Origin: Sinohyriopsis cumingii
Taxonomy: Eukaryota > Mollusca > Bivalvia > Unionida > Unionidae
Direction of reading: 5' to 3'
Length of the DNA stretch: 64,000 bases
Assembly (NCBI GenBank): GCA_028554795.2
Contig: CM068842.1
Location: 23,532,590-23,596,589 of the forward strand
Shown one piece after another: positions 22,849 to 33,956 of the stretch; position 1 is the first letter of the stretch; every line of letters begins with the position of its first letter. Made by a program: the position numbers and the translations under genes. The notes beneath the pieces were generated by a model. It saw only the letters and a list, made by a program, of their open reading frames with translations, was not told the DNA's origin and searched no databases.

Positions 22849-24060
22849 GTCATATTTAAAGAAATATCGAAGGTTACATCAACATCTGCATTCTGCAATT
22901 GCCCTATAGAACTAACAGGATCATGTGGACATATTGTTGGTCAACTCTATCAGCTAGCCAAATACAAACTGCTGGGACAAAGGGCACTTCTAGAAGATAT
23001 AGCACAAACATTCCAGCCTCAAACCTGGCATGCTCCAAGAGGGGGAAAAAACTTAAAGGAAAAGCAGTACCAAATATTGAAATAAGAGGATATGCTAATA
23101 CAACAGACACCTCATGGGATAAAATCTACACTATACAACCCTATTCCTGGGGATAATGTGGACTCGGAACACAATATATTCATCCTAAAAAATGCTGACA
23201 GTTCCATGTTCATCTTACCAGCATTGAAATTACCTTCCGCCACATCGGCACAAACAAAATTTGGTTTAGTACCTCGTAGTTCTGTCCTAAGCTACCAACA
23301 AAAGCCAGAGACTCACTGTATTATAATTATGTATGATGACACATCATTTCCAGACCTGCTCTGCTCTAATTACGTGACAAATCATCTTCAGATAGCAATA
23401 AAAAATCCTCAAAGTATACAGTTGGAGGGTTTAAATATGACCATGGGCAAAATAAAAAATTTTGAATATAAAATAATACTCCAAAGCCAGAGTTCATTGT
23501 GGCACAGGATCAGAAGAAATAGAATTACAGCATCAAGAGTAGGAGAGATTTACAGATGCCACAAGGATCCCACCATCTTAGCTAGAAGATTAAAATCAGC
23601 AAGAAATGTTACATCTGTAGCTATGATCCAAGGGTTGGCAACAGAACCTGAAGCAGCAAAAACCCATCCATTACCCAACAAAACCCATGTTAACCTCTAT
23701 CCTTGCAGAGTGATTGTAAATTTTTGATGTCCTTGGTTTGCTGCAAGTCCAGACAGAAAAGTATACAATCCCAAAACTAACCCATCTTTTGGTTTATTAG
23801 AAATTAAGTGTCCTCCAGTCAGGACTGTCCTAGAGCTCTCATATCTGGCAAATGATCAAAATGGAGTTCTGAATGTGAACAAATATCACAAGTACTAGTA
23901 CCATATTTTGACACAGCTTGCAGTTACAGGATTACAGTGGTTGGGTTGTTTGATTTGGTGTCAAAATGACCAGCGTATAGAAACAATATATTTCAACCAA
24001 GCTGTTTGGCAGCAAGTAAAATATAAGGTTGATTACATTTATTTCAATTACTATCTTTAA
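22849..24060 (+). pseudogene. SWIM zinc finger / YqaJ-type nuclease pseudogene
   Basis: After a splice-acceptor-like attgcag (22848), one frame runs to TAA 24058-24060 with three in-frame stops (TAA 23083, TGA 23725, TAG 23896). The start encodes FCNCPIELTGSCGHIVGQLY, a SWIM-type CxC...CxH zinc finger. The second half contains WHRIRRNRITASRVGEIY, GLATEPEAA, AASPDRKVYNP and GLLEIKCP. These match the YqaJ viral-recombinase/exonuclease fold, with the Asp of SPD and the E-x-K of EIK as metal-binding residues. SWIM-YqaJ proteins of this kind are abundant in cnidarian and mollusc genomes and accompany ISL2EU-type DNA transposons. The C-terminus ends tail to tail with a THAP/transposase remnant on the other strand. 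Not functional in this copy. Confidence 0.8.
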
Positions 24061-24247
24061 CAAGGCAAAACCTGTATAGAATAATATGAGACTTGTCACT
24101 TGAAAACCTATTTAAGTCGAAATGTTCTATTTGCAACTGGTTTTTCAGTCTTTAACAAGGCAAAACCTGTATAGAATAATATGAGACTTGTCACTTGAAA
24201 ACCTATTTAAGTCGAAATGTTCTATTTGCAACTGGTTTTTCAGTCTT
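24054..24247. repeat. perfect 95-bp tandem duplication
   Basis: The segment starting ctttaacaaggcaaaacctg (24055) is repeated exactly at 24150, period 95, with no difference seen. It covers the junction where the YqaJ pseudogene and the opposite-strand transposase remnant meet. Sequence identity implies a recent event or an assembly artefact. Confidence 0.95.
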
Positions 24248-24387
24248 TCACATGCTTCCAATTTATGCCGAAGTTTCTCCTCCTACTCTTCTATCCTTTG
24301 CTGATATAAGGATTGTTCTTGATTGTCATTAATGGATTTGGCTTCTGTGTCAGCAAACAGATCTGTCCCAGTTACTTCATTATCCAT
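24054..24387 (-). pseudogene. transposase N-terminal coiled-coil remnant
   Basis: From ATG at 24385-24387 the - strand reads MDNEVTG..., then a Glu/Lys/Gln-rich heptad-like segment broken by TAG (24283-24285), then HFDLNRFSSDKSHIILY. A coil followed by 'L-x-RFS-D-x-x-I-x-FYTG' is the entry to the helix-turn-helix and DDE domains of ISL2EU/Harbinger-like transposases. Here the frame is lost at that point and the DDE domain is absent. It probably belongs with the THAP exons at 24741-24884 and 25186-25277. Confidence 0.6.
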
Positions 24388-24740
24388 TCTGTTAAATGAA
24401 AAAAGCATCCTTGTATAATCCAACAGTTTTATGTCATTATAAACACTAAAATATTTCACCCATTTTTCAGGAATCTGCTGTATCTACAATTACTAATGAT
24501 GTAATAAAACCTCTTTTAAATTACCTTTCTACACTGTGGTTTTTAAAGAACTATTTCATTAAAATGTTGCATTCAAGTTTTGTTTATTATAATATCAATG
24601 ACTGTTGTAATAAATTCATTGTCTAACAGCATCTGAAAAAAATATTTTCTTTTTTTAATTTCCTTCTCATTTCACAAAACATATTCTTAATTAACTCCTT
24701 GAAACTGTAATCGATTCTTCAGAAGCAAATACTTTTCCTA

Positions 24741-24884
24741 GTAAGGGTTGCCTGGGTATTTTTCACTGCTCCAATCAAATTTTGATGGCACTGCTTCAGG
24801 GCATAGTCTTTTTTGTGCTGATGTCCAATACTTGCAATCATCCCTTGTAAAATGTTTTGAACACATGACTGTTGACTTTGTAAC
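24741..24884 (-). pseudogene. THAP domain, C-terminal part
   Basis: After acceptor ...gactag, phase-0 reading gives VTKSTVMCSKHFTRDD..., then RLCPEAVPSKFDW, ending at TAG 24738-24740. The CSKHF motif (second zinc pair, C-x2-H) and the AVPS-F ending are the signature of THAP DNA-binding domains. It joins in phase to the exon at 25186-25277. The lack of a downstream open frame suggests a decayed copy. Confidence 0.75.
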
Positions 24885-25185
24885 CTAGTCAGTTCAAATA
24901 AACAAAATATGTTGCATAAAAGGACAAATACACAATACTAAGAAGAAATATTTCAGGCTTTTACTAATAAAAATGTTACTATTAAGTAGTAACTGAATTT
25001 CAGTAAAAGAGAGCAAGTCTTTGAAATAAAGAACTTTTATGTACTGAAAAATAGTAAAAGACAGCTGGAAATTTTAAATAAAATGAAATATAAAAAAACA
25101 TTACTTCATATTTTGAAAACAAATATTAAAGTGCAAAACTTCACTTAAACATGAGTAACAAATGGATATAATTTATAATACTCAC

Positions 25186-25277
25186 TTGAAAGAGTTGGCC
25201 ATCTCTTCTTATCTTTGTTATCCATTGCTTTTTCAATGTAGGATTCTTTGGAATCAAATGAAAATGAAGTGTTAGAT
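25186..25277 (-). pseudogene. THAP domain, middle part
   Basis: The - strand reads DLTLHFHLIPKNP, then LKKQWITKIRRDGQLFQ, ending in phase 0 at a consensus donor CAA/gtgagt. The F-x-x-P...L-x-x-W...IRRD pattern is typical of the centre of THAP domains. The first C-x-x-C pair upstream was not found; this end of the element appears eroded. A DDE transposase with an N-terminal THAP domain is expected for the ISL2EU type. Confidence 0.7.
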
Positions 25278-26194
25278 CATATCATGAATCTGACATACCA
25301 CTAAGCACACAACAGTGCTGTGCTGAGTTAATTGTATCCATAACTTATGCAGTTTCTCAGTTAGCCTCATTCTGGCAATCTGTAATTGTCTTCAAGGCAT
25401 TGTGGGTAAAACTGCAGAAGTTATAATTTACTAGCTTACTAGCTTATACCTTACATCAGTGAAACAGCTTTCAAATGATGACCTAATCCCAGTCATACCC
25501 ATAATGCTTTGCAGAAAGTAACCCACAGTGACTTGTAAAGATGGTGCCCATTGGTAGAAGAATTTTTGTTTTCCATTGTGTATTATATATTCGGCTTAAG
25601 ACTGAAATTAAAAATACATTTTCTTGCAAAGATACAATTTAGTTTCCTTGTGGTTTCCATATTTGCATTTGGTGAAGTAATTTTTCAGAAAACTGAATAA
25701 TGCACAACCTGACCATGTTGAGACAGACTGTAGTCATTTATTATAAATAACTGGAGATATTGTGAAAATGAGTGCATACAAGATTATTAATGTTTGTAAA
25801 TGATGGCTTCCATGAGTATGGTATATACAAACTTGTATGTTGTAGAATGAAACATCATTTATCCAAACTTTGCTTCCCCATAATGTTGCTTTTTCCAAAC
25901 TACAGGTATGTGCCTCTACCTGAACTGGAACTACCCAACTTCACATTATCCCAACATTTTTCTTGTCTTCCAGGGAGTTGTGATAAATGAAGGGTCTGCT
26001 AGTGTAAACTGAATGATGTCAAAGACACCATTATGTTGTGAACACCTGGCTCGATATTCACTAAATACCTACACTGGAATGTACACACAAACTCAATACT
26101 ATATATTTGAAGTGAATTTATTTATTTATATGAAAGAGATTTTAAAGTTTAATTTTACCTGAAAAATGTTGCTAAATATAGAGGGTTATTGTAT

Positions 26195-26330
26195 GTAAAC
26201 TTAATGAATAAACCAGTCAGGGCAGGGTAATCAGTAGAACAAACAACATAGACCCTGATCTGCCAGCACTTTATGTGATGGTAGGTCAGAGTCTCTCTTC
26301 TTTTTGCAATTAGACTTTTAATTGTGTATG
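26195..26330. mobile_element. double-hairpin MITE, partial copy
   Basis: It contains gtaatcagtagaacaaacaa, then catagaccctgatctgccag and catgtgatgg-like arms. About two thirds of the element is present; compare 1697-1890. Confidence 0.5.
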
Positions 26331-26689
26331 TACTGTACATAAATATCCAAGAAAACAATATTTGAGTTTGAGATTGCACTAGGGTTGATGAATTTTGTGA
26401 ATATGAAACCTGTTCTTTAATTATAAAAATGTCCTGGTTCCATGAAAGCTATCTGTAATAGCTTCATTGTATTACATTTAGAATCATAATCCCCATACCT
26501 TTCAAACTCTAATTATAATAAGGAAAACAAGTTACTTTAGAGATATTGTAATTTCTTAATTTCACTTAATACACTAAAATTGTATAAAACATGTCTACCA
26601 ATCAAATCATAACTTGTAAGCAAAAATATTCATTTTTCATGCCTGCCCAAGTCAGCAGTGTAATCAAGTTTTTTTTCTGTATTGTCTAG

Positions 26690-26813
26690 GACCAGCAGAA
26701 CCTCTGGAACACAGCATGATGATGATGGTGAGGATTCCAATTCTAGACCACAACGAACCAGAGTGAATAATGTGTTCACCTACAATGGAAGTCTGGCAGC
26801 TCAGACAAACAAG
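26690..26813 (+). CDS. TRAFD1: TRAFD1-like gene, C-terminal exon
   Basis: This 124-nt exon lies between ...tgtctag and AAG/gtagat. It is open over its length only when its first base completes a codon, reading TSRTSGTQHDDDGED..., then VNNVFTYNGSLAAQTNK. It joins in phase 0 to the last exon at 34550. Only the low-complexity acidic/Arg-Ser composition is similar to vertebrate TRAFD1 C-termini. Membership in the gene is inferred from strand, splice phase and position. It requires an unlocated upstream exon ending in phase 2. Confidence 0.6.
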
Positions 26814-27665
26814 GTAGATATATAAGATATAGATATATAAGTCAAAAGAGTTGCTTTTAATTGTATTCATTTGATGTTGATGATATAACTGTTCATTCTT
26901 TTGTATCAAGGAGATCACTAAGTTTAGATATGCAACCACAAACCATTGCAAGTTCTATCAATGGTGCTAAGAGCCATTTGGGAAGAAAACTAAAAAACAA
27001 AAAGCTCAGCCCCAAAACATGAGTACTATTGAGTGACAATGACTCTGTCTTAGAAAAGATAATAAAGACAGACATGCTTAATGCCTACTGTAGTAATTAG
27101 CTAAATTATTCATAGATATTATTTAATATGAATTCTGAGATCTAAATCCAACATGATGCCAACAACCTTTGCACACATCTTCTAGCTTATTTTAACTACT
27201 TGTATTAAAGGTTGTTCCATTTAAACAGGTTTTTAGCTCTACTGGTCATAGACCAGAAGAGCTTATGGTATGGTCTTTAGACTGTTGACCATCATCTATC
27301 AGTCCATTAACACAAGTTTGTAATCATTGTTTTCTTTCTCATAAATTTGTAAAATTGTCTCGAAACTTTACACAAACATACTATGGTCTAGTTCGTTCTG
27401 AATAAAAAAGGTGGACATCGAATCTGACCACCACCTTCTGTCTCCCCTTTAGTACAAGTTTGTGCATGAACTACTTGGATGATTGCCTTGAAACTTTAAA
27501 CTTGCATTTATTCCATAGTCTTGTTGGGCCTAAATGAATATTATGCTGGTCAGGCATCTAATATGACTAAATGACTAATATGACTTAAATTGTTAAAGCT
27601 ATATTAAAAATCCCAAAATACACAAACTTATCTGTTATGACCAGCACAGGTCTAGTTGGTCTTAA

Positions 27666-28666
27666 CACATTACCCCTGGAGGTTTTTGTCGTTTTTGACT
27701 GAAATTTGAGTAGGGAACAAATTTTGAAAGCTATTTCTGAATGCATCTGAAAACACCAACTTCCAGGTGATCTTCCAATAACATACTAGTCCAATGTACC
27801 TATCAGACCTCACCCATTTGTACACACCAGCAAGATACTTACACTCCTCTTCTGACAATCATATACTCATTATTCCCACTATGAAAACAAAGTCATATGG
27901 ACAGCGTTCTTTTGCATACCAGGGCCCAGCAATGTGGAATGAATTGCCCACTGAACTTAGACACAAAGACACAGTGATCACATTCAAAAGGGCTCTCAAA
28001 ACTCACTTATTTCAACTGCAAGAACAAACTTAAAGACCTTAAATATTCTCAGCATGTTTTTTAATGTTTTCTAATTTCATGGTGTTTGTTTTTGTAATCA
28101 TATCATTATATGTTTTTTATCTTATAGGTGTTGTCTAATGTTGTAAAGCGCTTAGAGCTTCTAAAGATTAGGCGCTATACAAAGTCCTCATTATTATTAT
28201 TATTATTATTATTATTTGACTTGTGCATGAGCAGAAGGGTAAAAGTTGGAGTTATTTTAGTTTTTTTTGCTTAACAGACCCATTATTTTCATATAGAGAC
28301 CAGTTTTTATTCCAAATGCTCATCTTATTCTACTTTTTGCAAAGGTTCATCTGTCTGTTTACAGTTCATACTGGTTTGCCTTAGATCTGAGACCAAAAAG
28401 TCTAAAATCCTGACACAAAATCGGATCCTGACCACTGGCAAAATTTTTTGTAGAAAAAAATTGGGTCCAAAAATTGAGGTTGTTCCCTCTGTATTTTGTA
28501 GTGCAACTAGAAATTCCAGATTATTTGGTATCATTGTAGAGCTATATCTGTCTACCTTTCTATTATACCACCCACTTTAGTGTATCTTACATAACCTTGA
28601 TGCTACAGAGCTCGGCATTAGGCTACTACCTCCTGCCACTTAAACTTGTCACCAGGGGTTAATGTG
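27666..28666. mobile_element. TTAA-flanked piggyBac-like element, 1.0 kb
   Basis: TTAA is present on both sides (27662-27665; 28667-28670). The ends are CACATTACCCCTGG and, reversed, CACATTAACCCCTGG, differing by one indel. No transposase remains. It carries an L2/CR1-like LINE 3' fragment inside, so it is older than that LINE insertion. Confidence 0.8.
27755..28216 (+). mobile_element. L2/CR1-like LINE 3' end
   Basis: The frame 27794-28033 reads MYLSDLTHLYTPARYL, then KSYGQRSFAYQGPAMWNELP, and ends in KTHLF.... This is the characteristic C-terminus after the reverse transcriptase of L2/CR1-type elements. The 3' UTR has tgtaaagcgcttagagct, attaggcgctatacaaa and a (TTA/ATT)n tail to about 28216, the usual 3' signal of this group. 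The fragment is 5'-truncated, as expected for incomplete target-primed reverse transcription. Confidence 0.85.
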
Positions 28667-29580
28667 TTAAACTGAAATGGTGCCAGTCTGATGTCAAGTA
28701 TGGCAGTCATAGTGGCCATCTTGAAAATCTTTATGTCACTACTCTTCCTTTACAGATAGACATATCAACATGGTTTTTTTTTATATTAAAAGACTTATTA
28801 CGGTGCCTAGTTTATCCCAAATTAAAATGGTGCCAATCTGATGTCCTAATGTCCAATATGGCCACAATGGCAGCGATCTTGTAAATCCCCTTGTCAACTA
28901 AACTTGTTCTTATGTCTTGTTCACCTTAAATGAAAATTGTATCAGTCTGATGTTCAGTATGGTCACTATAGTGTCATCTTAAAAATCTTGTTATAACTAC
29001 TTCTGGTCATATCAATTCATTCATGGTCATATCCATTAATTCATGGTCATATCAGCATGGGGTTACTCTCAAAGACATCTTATGTTGTCTAGTGTAAAAT
29101 GATACTGAACTCACATCCAGTATGGCCACCATTACAGCCTTCTTGAAAATATTATAACTTCTCCTACTTGGATGGGCATCCATCTTTGAAAAATCTTGTT
29201 ATCATGACTCTTCTTGAACACTCATACTGAGGTGAGGTTTTTCAACAAAAGATTTCATAATGATGTCCAGTTGGTCTTAAATAGTACCAATCTGACATCC
29301 AGTATGGACACCACAGCAGCCATCTTGAAATTCTTGTTACTGCTACTCCTACTGAATGGAGCGTCATATCTTAACATAATGTTATTGGCAATATCAGCAT
29401 AGAGTTTCACCGGTAGACTTCATATGATATCAGTCTTAAATGAAAGCTAATTTGAGAATTTTGTTATTATTGCTGAAGGCTGTCAGAGATGGTTTTTAAC
29501 ACTCTACATTTAAAAGGAAGAAAGGATCTCATTTTGTATTCCTGAAATATATTGTTACACAGTACTTTTCATAGTACTTT

Positions 29581-29838
29581 AGGGGCCTTGAGTGGCTGTG
29601 TGATCTAAAGCACTCACCATTATAGATCAATGCCATCGCACCTCTGTCCACATGGGTTCAAGTATCGGGGTCAGCCAGTGTGGGTACATGAGAAAGCTTT
29701 CCAGTAGCTTCTTGGTGGTCAGTGGTTCTTTCCGGGGTTTTCTCTGGTTCTTCCTGCACCATTTATACTGGCTGCCATGTATAGCCTATCTTGTGCTAAA
29801 AATGGCCTTAAACCCTATAACAGCAAAAACAACAACAA
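29581..29838 (+). mobile_element. tRNA-derived SINE, family 1, copy c
   Basis: Same family as 5796-6049. It is flanked by a perfect 11-bp duplication catagtacttt (29570-29580; 29839-29849). Confidence 0.95.
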
Positions 29839-30015
29839 CATAGTACTTTGTCAGACATTTTAAGGGATTCTTGTTAAAAATATATGCCAAGATACTCATA
29901 TTACACATTAAGTTCATATGAAAATTATACAAAATTCTAAATAGTAGCTGTGTCCACACCACATTTAATGTGCTTTCCTTAGGCCCCATGTATGTTTTGC
30001 TGAAACATCCCAAAG

Positions 30016-30310
30016 TGTGTGTTTGATTTGGATTTTTAATGTAGCTTTAAAAAAATTTCAGTCATATCACTATGATATCTGCAGCATGGCAGTTTATAGT
30101 GATGTCCTACACTGGGGCATTGTGCCACAGACATGTGGCATTATGTCCCACCCAGTCACAGTATTCTGACACCAGGCCGACCAGTCCTAAAACTAACCAC
30201 CTAATGCTGAGCACTTGGCAGGTGTTAGTACCATTTTTGTAAGTCTTTGTATGACTTGGCCAGGGTTCAAACCCATGACCTCTAACCACTTAGGCCACTG
30301 GAGTAGTCTA
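30016..30310 (-). mobile_element. tRNA-derived SINE, family 2
   Basis: The tRNA-like head is at the right end (reverse B box GGGTTTGAACCCTGGC). The body carries the caggccgaccagtcctaa and gggacataatgcc-type blocks and the aaaaatccaaatcaaacaca tail. Duplications are aaacatcccaaag/aaacatgccaaag (30003-30015; 30311-30323). Confidence 0.92.
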
Positions 30311-30389
30311 AAACATGCCAAAGACAGCAGGTAGCTTTTCAGTCTTCTTTAAGATTGCTGTCCATATGTAGACTGTCAACATTTAGAGG

Positions 30390-30600
30390 TTAGGCCCTAA
30401 ACCAAAGCCATTGACAGCAAACCAGGCCTTTTTGAAACAAAGTCTGTGACAGCAAATTAGATCTTTTTGAAATAAAGCTAATGACAACAAACTAGGCCTT
30501 TCTGAGACAAAACCAATAACAACAAACCAGGCCATTCTTTTAAACAAAGTCAATGACAGCAAAATAAGCCTCTTTGAGACAAAACTTTTATCATTTCAAT
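30390..30600. repeat. diverged tandem repeat, about 41 bp x 5
   Basis: The unit is roughly gacagcaaaccaggcctttt followed by tgaaacaaagtcaa. Copies diverge by 10-25 percent by eye. Confidence 0.75.
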
Positions 30601-30699
30601 ATATAAACAGTTCTTTCAAAACTTTGTTTTGCTTCCCAACGATAGTGCTGGTTAGACAGTAGTTAAAAAGTGGAAAATTTTATAGGTGGTAAGGGTGTT

Positions 30700-31347
30700 T
30701 AATTTTTTCAAAGCACATAGCAGGTAGATGCTGCTGTCTCAGTTAAGGAAAACCATCATCATACAGTTGCTTGTACCAGAAAAATGCAACTCCCAGATTT
30801 TTGTGTCATGGCCCAGGCTATTTCTGGATGAAATGAATGTAACCACAGTGGAGATGTATTCCCAGATAAGGTCTCAATTGACGTGAAGATGTATTCCTTC
30901 AGCCAATTCACTCAGAGCAAGGTGGATTAACGCCACACATAACAAAATGTCACTTTGGAAGGAAATAATTAAAATGGACTTTGAGAAAATGGAACTGCTG
31001 CGCTGATGGCTCATTCAGCACTTAGTTAGGCACTGGTCATTTAATTGTGAGGTTGGGGGGAGCCATGAATTTTCTGTCAAGCTTGGGATATTTTCATTTT
31101 CTTTTGCCACAAGATAATTTTTTATTAAAAAAATAATGAAACAGATATATTAGCATCTTTCTGTAAATCAAAGAATATTTTTGCAATCTGTTTGGAAGGA
31201 GGGGCACATCCTTTTTTTTAAATATTGTAGGCATTTTTTTATGTATTGGAATTGTGAATAGTACTAAGATCAGCAAATGTAAAATATGCAGTGGAAACAT
31301 TTTAATTTTTCCACAAGCAACTGATTTAAATCAGACAGCATGATTGC

Positions 31348-31402
<55 letters not shown>

Positions 31403-31840
31403 GTTCAGTATGAAACAAGATTTAGTAAGAGATAATACAGTGCTTTATGAACAATACAGTATGTTGCATATATTATTGGATTAATAGAGACTAACATAAT
31501 TTTCAAGTATGTGTGCTGGGAAGGGTTCTAATTCTGATATTTGATTTTCTTTAATCCCATCACAGTAACATTTCTCAGATGTTTCCTAATTTGGATTGCA
31601 TAAAGTTTTGGGGAGTAATATATAATGCACTCAATTTATTACTAGAGTATCAGACGTAGTAATTGCATTAATCTCTGTTTATGAAATATTGCATGCAAAC
31701 AAATTATATTCAGTAAATTTTGAAATTTGGCATGCAAATAAATTGTATTCAGTAAATTTCCATTGTTTGTCATCTTCTGTAAATGTATTATGCTACATAT
31801 TTCTCAGCACTATAAATACTGCTTGTATTGAAAGAGGCAC
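30700..31840 (+). repeat. dispersed repeat D, copy 2
   Basis: Co-linear with 16130-16860 (see there). This copy is longer because of internal unrelated sequence and a (TA)n tract at 31354-31400. It also has a short duplication of catgcaaataaattatattc and agtaaatt (31692-31760). Confidence 0.5.
31354..31400. repeat. (TA)n microsatellite
   Basis: An uninterrupted TA dinucleotide run of about 47 bp. Confidence 0.97.
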
Positions 31841-31933
31841 AAATGCTTTTCAACTGAATATGGCAATGGAGGGACACTTTCAGTATCAGCTTGGAATATA
31901 TTTCATTGTGTTGTTCACTTTGTTGTCTAGCTT

Positions 31934-33082
31934 ACCCATGAATACCATGAAAATTGATACCCATGAATAACATGAAAACTGATACCCATGAATACCATGA
32001 AAATTGATACCCATGAATACCATGAAAATTGATACCCATGAATACCATGAAAATTGATACCCATGAATACCATGAAAAATTGATACCCATGAATACCATG
32101 AAAAATTGATACCCATGAATACCATGAAAATTTATACCCATGAATACCATGAAAATTGATACCCATGAATACTAGGAAAATTGATACCCATGAATACCAT
32201 GAAAATTTATACCCATGAATACCATAAAAATTGATACCCATGAATAACATGAAAACTGATACCCATGAATACCATGAAAACTGATACCCATGAATACCAT
32301 GAAAATTGATACCCATGAATAACATGAAAATTGATACCCATGAATAACATGAAAAATTGATACCCATGAATACCATGAAAAATTGATACCCATGAATACC
32401 ATGAAAATTGATACCCATGAATACCATGAAAATTGATACCCATGAATAACATGAAAACTGATACCCATGAATACCATGAAAATTGATACCCATGAATAAC
32501 ATGAAAATTGAATTCCAGGAATACCATGAAAATTGATACCTATGAATACCATGAAAATTAAACTCCATGAATACCATGAAAATTGATACCCATGAATACC
32601 ATGAAAATTGATACCTATGAATACTAGGAAAATTGAACTCCATGAATACCATGAAAATTGATACCCATGAATAACATGAAAACTGATACCTATGAATACT
32701 AGGAAAATTGAACTCCATGAATACCATGAAAATTGATACCCATGAATAACATGAAAACTGATACCCATGAATACCATGAAAACTGAACTCCATGAATACC
32801 ATGAAAATTGATACCCATGAATACCGTAAAAATTGATACCTATGAATACTATGAAAATTAAACTTAATGAATACTATCAAAATTGATACCCATGAATACC
32901 ATGAAAATTGATACCTATGAATACCAGGAAAATTTTACTCCTTGAATACCATGAAAATTGAACTCCAAAAATACCATGAATATTGAACTTCAAGAATACC
33001 ATGAAAATTGACACTCCATGAATGCCATGAAAATTGAACTCCATAAATACCATGAAAATTGATACCCATGAATACCATAAAA
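31934..33082. repeat. 25-bp minisatellite, about 46 copies
   Basis: The unit is acccatgaataccatgaaaa plus ttgat. Variants include aacatg, actgat, aactcc and indels. The unit has no stop codon in any - strand phase, and 25 is not a multiple of 3, so all three - strand frames stay open for long stretches (up to 317 codons). These ORFs are a by-product. Divergence rises towards the right end (32860-33082). Stray units lie at 33877-33911 and 34210-34230. Confidence 0.97.
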
Positions 33083-33321
33083 AAACAGACGGGTTTCTTT
33101 GATTTGAAACTTGGCCTTGCAGATTGATTATATTGATAAACAAGTTAGTTAGCAGACTAGTCTGTACCATTAAAGAAAATGGTGCCAGATATTAATTGAA
33201 ACAGGCTTCTACGTTTTGACTTGTGGATGAAAATTCTTAGAGCAGTTAATTCTTTTTAAACTTCAAAACATGTCTAATTTGAAAAAGGGCAAATCAACAC
33301 TGCTGTACAAATTTGTAAAGA

Positions 33322-33510
33322 AGTACAGTAGAGCCTGTCTTATAAGACCACCCCTGCCAAAAATAATGGTCTCTCAAGACAGGTGGTCTATCATAACAGG
33401 TTGTAACACTATATAATCAATAAATCTGTGCATTGAGATTCTGGTCTCTCAAAACAGGTGGTCTCTCATAGTAGTGGTCTCTCAAGCAGGTTTTAGCACT
33501 TGGATTCAGG
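33322..33510. mobile_element. possible TA-inserting element end
   Basis: It starts TACAGTAGAGCCTGTCTTAT. It repeats ggtctctcaa-acaggtggtc blocks on one strand and the complementary gaccacc near the start. This layout is typical of Tc1/mariner-pogo termini with subterminal repeats. No second end or ORF was identified. Confidence 0.4.
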
Positions 33511-33911
33511 TCATTGCAAAATTTGTGGAGTTCATGATCATTTGGGAAATGTTAGACATGTAGACTAGTGAAAGGGAGTGTTGAATATAAATAATTTGTC
33601 AGTATGTTTTATGTTTGTATTCTGGTTCTAATCCACATGGATTTTGCCCATTTTTGCCAAGTATTTTGACCTGCAGATCCAGGTTAGTAATAAAAATAAA
33701 TGTACATTTTTCTTACAGTGTACTGTAATTATTGCATGTGATATCTTAGCTGTGATGTCACAGTCTCAACAAAGTATTGTTATTAATATAAGTACTAGTA
33801 ATATATAGATTACACTCTTTTGCTACTTATATTAGCACAAGTTATGCTTATACCTCTCTTGGGGTTGGCATGTGTGCCCATGAATACCCTGAAAAATGAT
33901 ACCCATGAATA

Positions 33912-33956
<45 letters not shown>

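Larger units (their letters stand above)
27231..29480 (+). repeat. AGCTC-hairpin repeat split by a nested insertion
   Basis: It begins with a near-perfect hairpin AGCTCTACTGGTC-ata-GACCAGAAGAGCT (27234-27262). Several diverged modules of about 110 bp like those at 17279-18840 follow. It is interrupted at 27666-28666. Removing that element and one TTAA rejoins 'tctagttggtc' to 'ttaaactgaaatggtgcc', which matches the module consensus. Confidence 0.75.

Noticed and set aside
25846-25905. possible 60-nt exon ending ACAG/gtatgt
   Set aside because: Its length keeps the phase and so cannot solve the exon-joining mismatch; no protein similarity.
31927-32880. 317-codon - strand ORF
   Set aside because: It is a by-product of the stop-free 25-bp minisatellite; overlapping frames are equally open.
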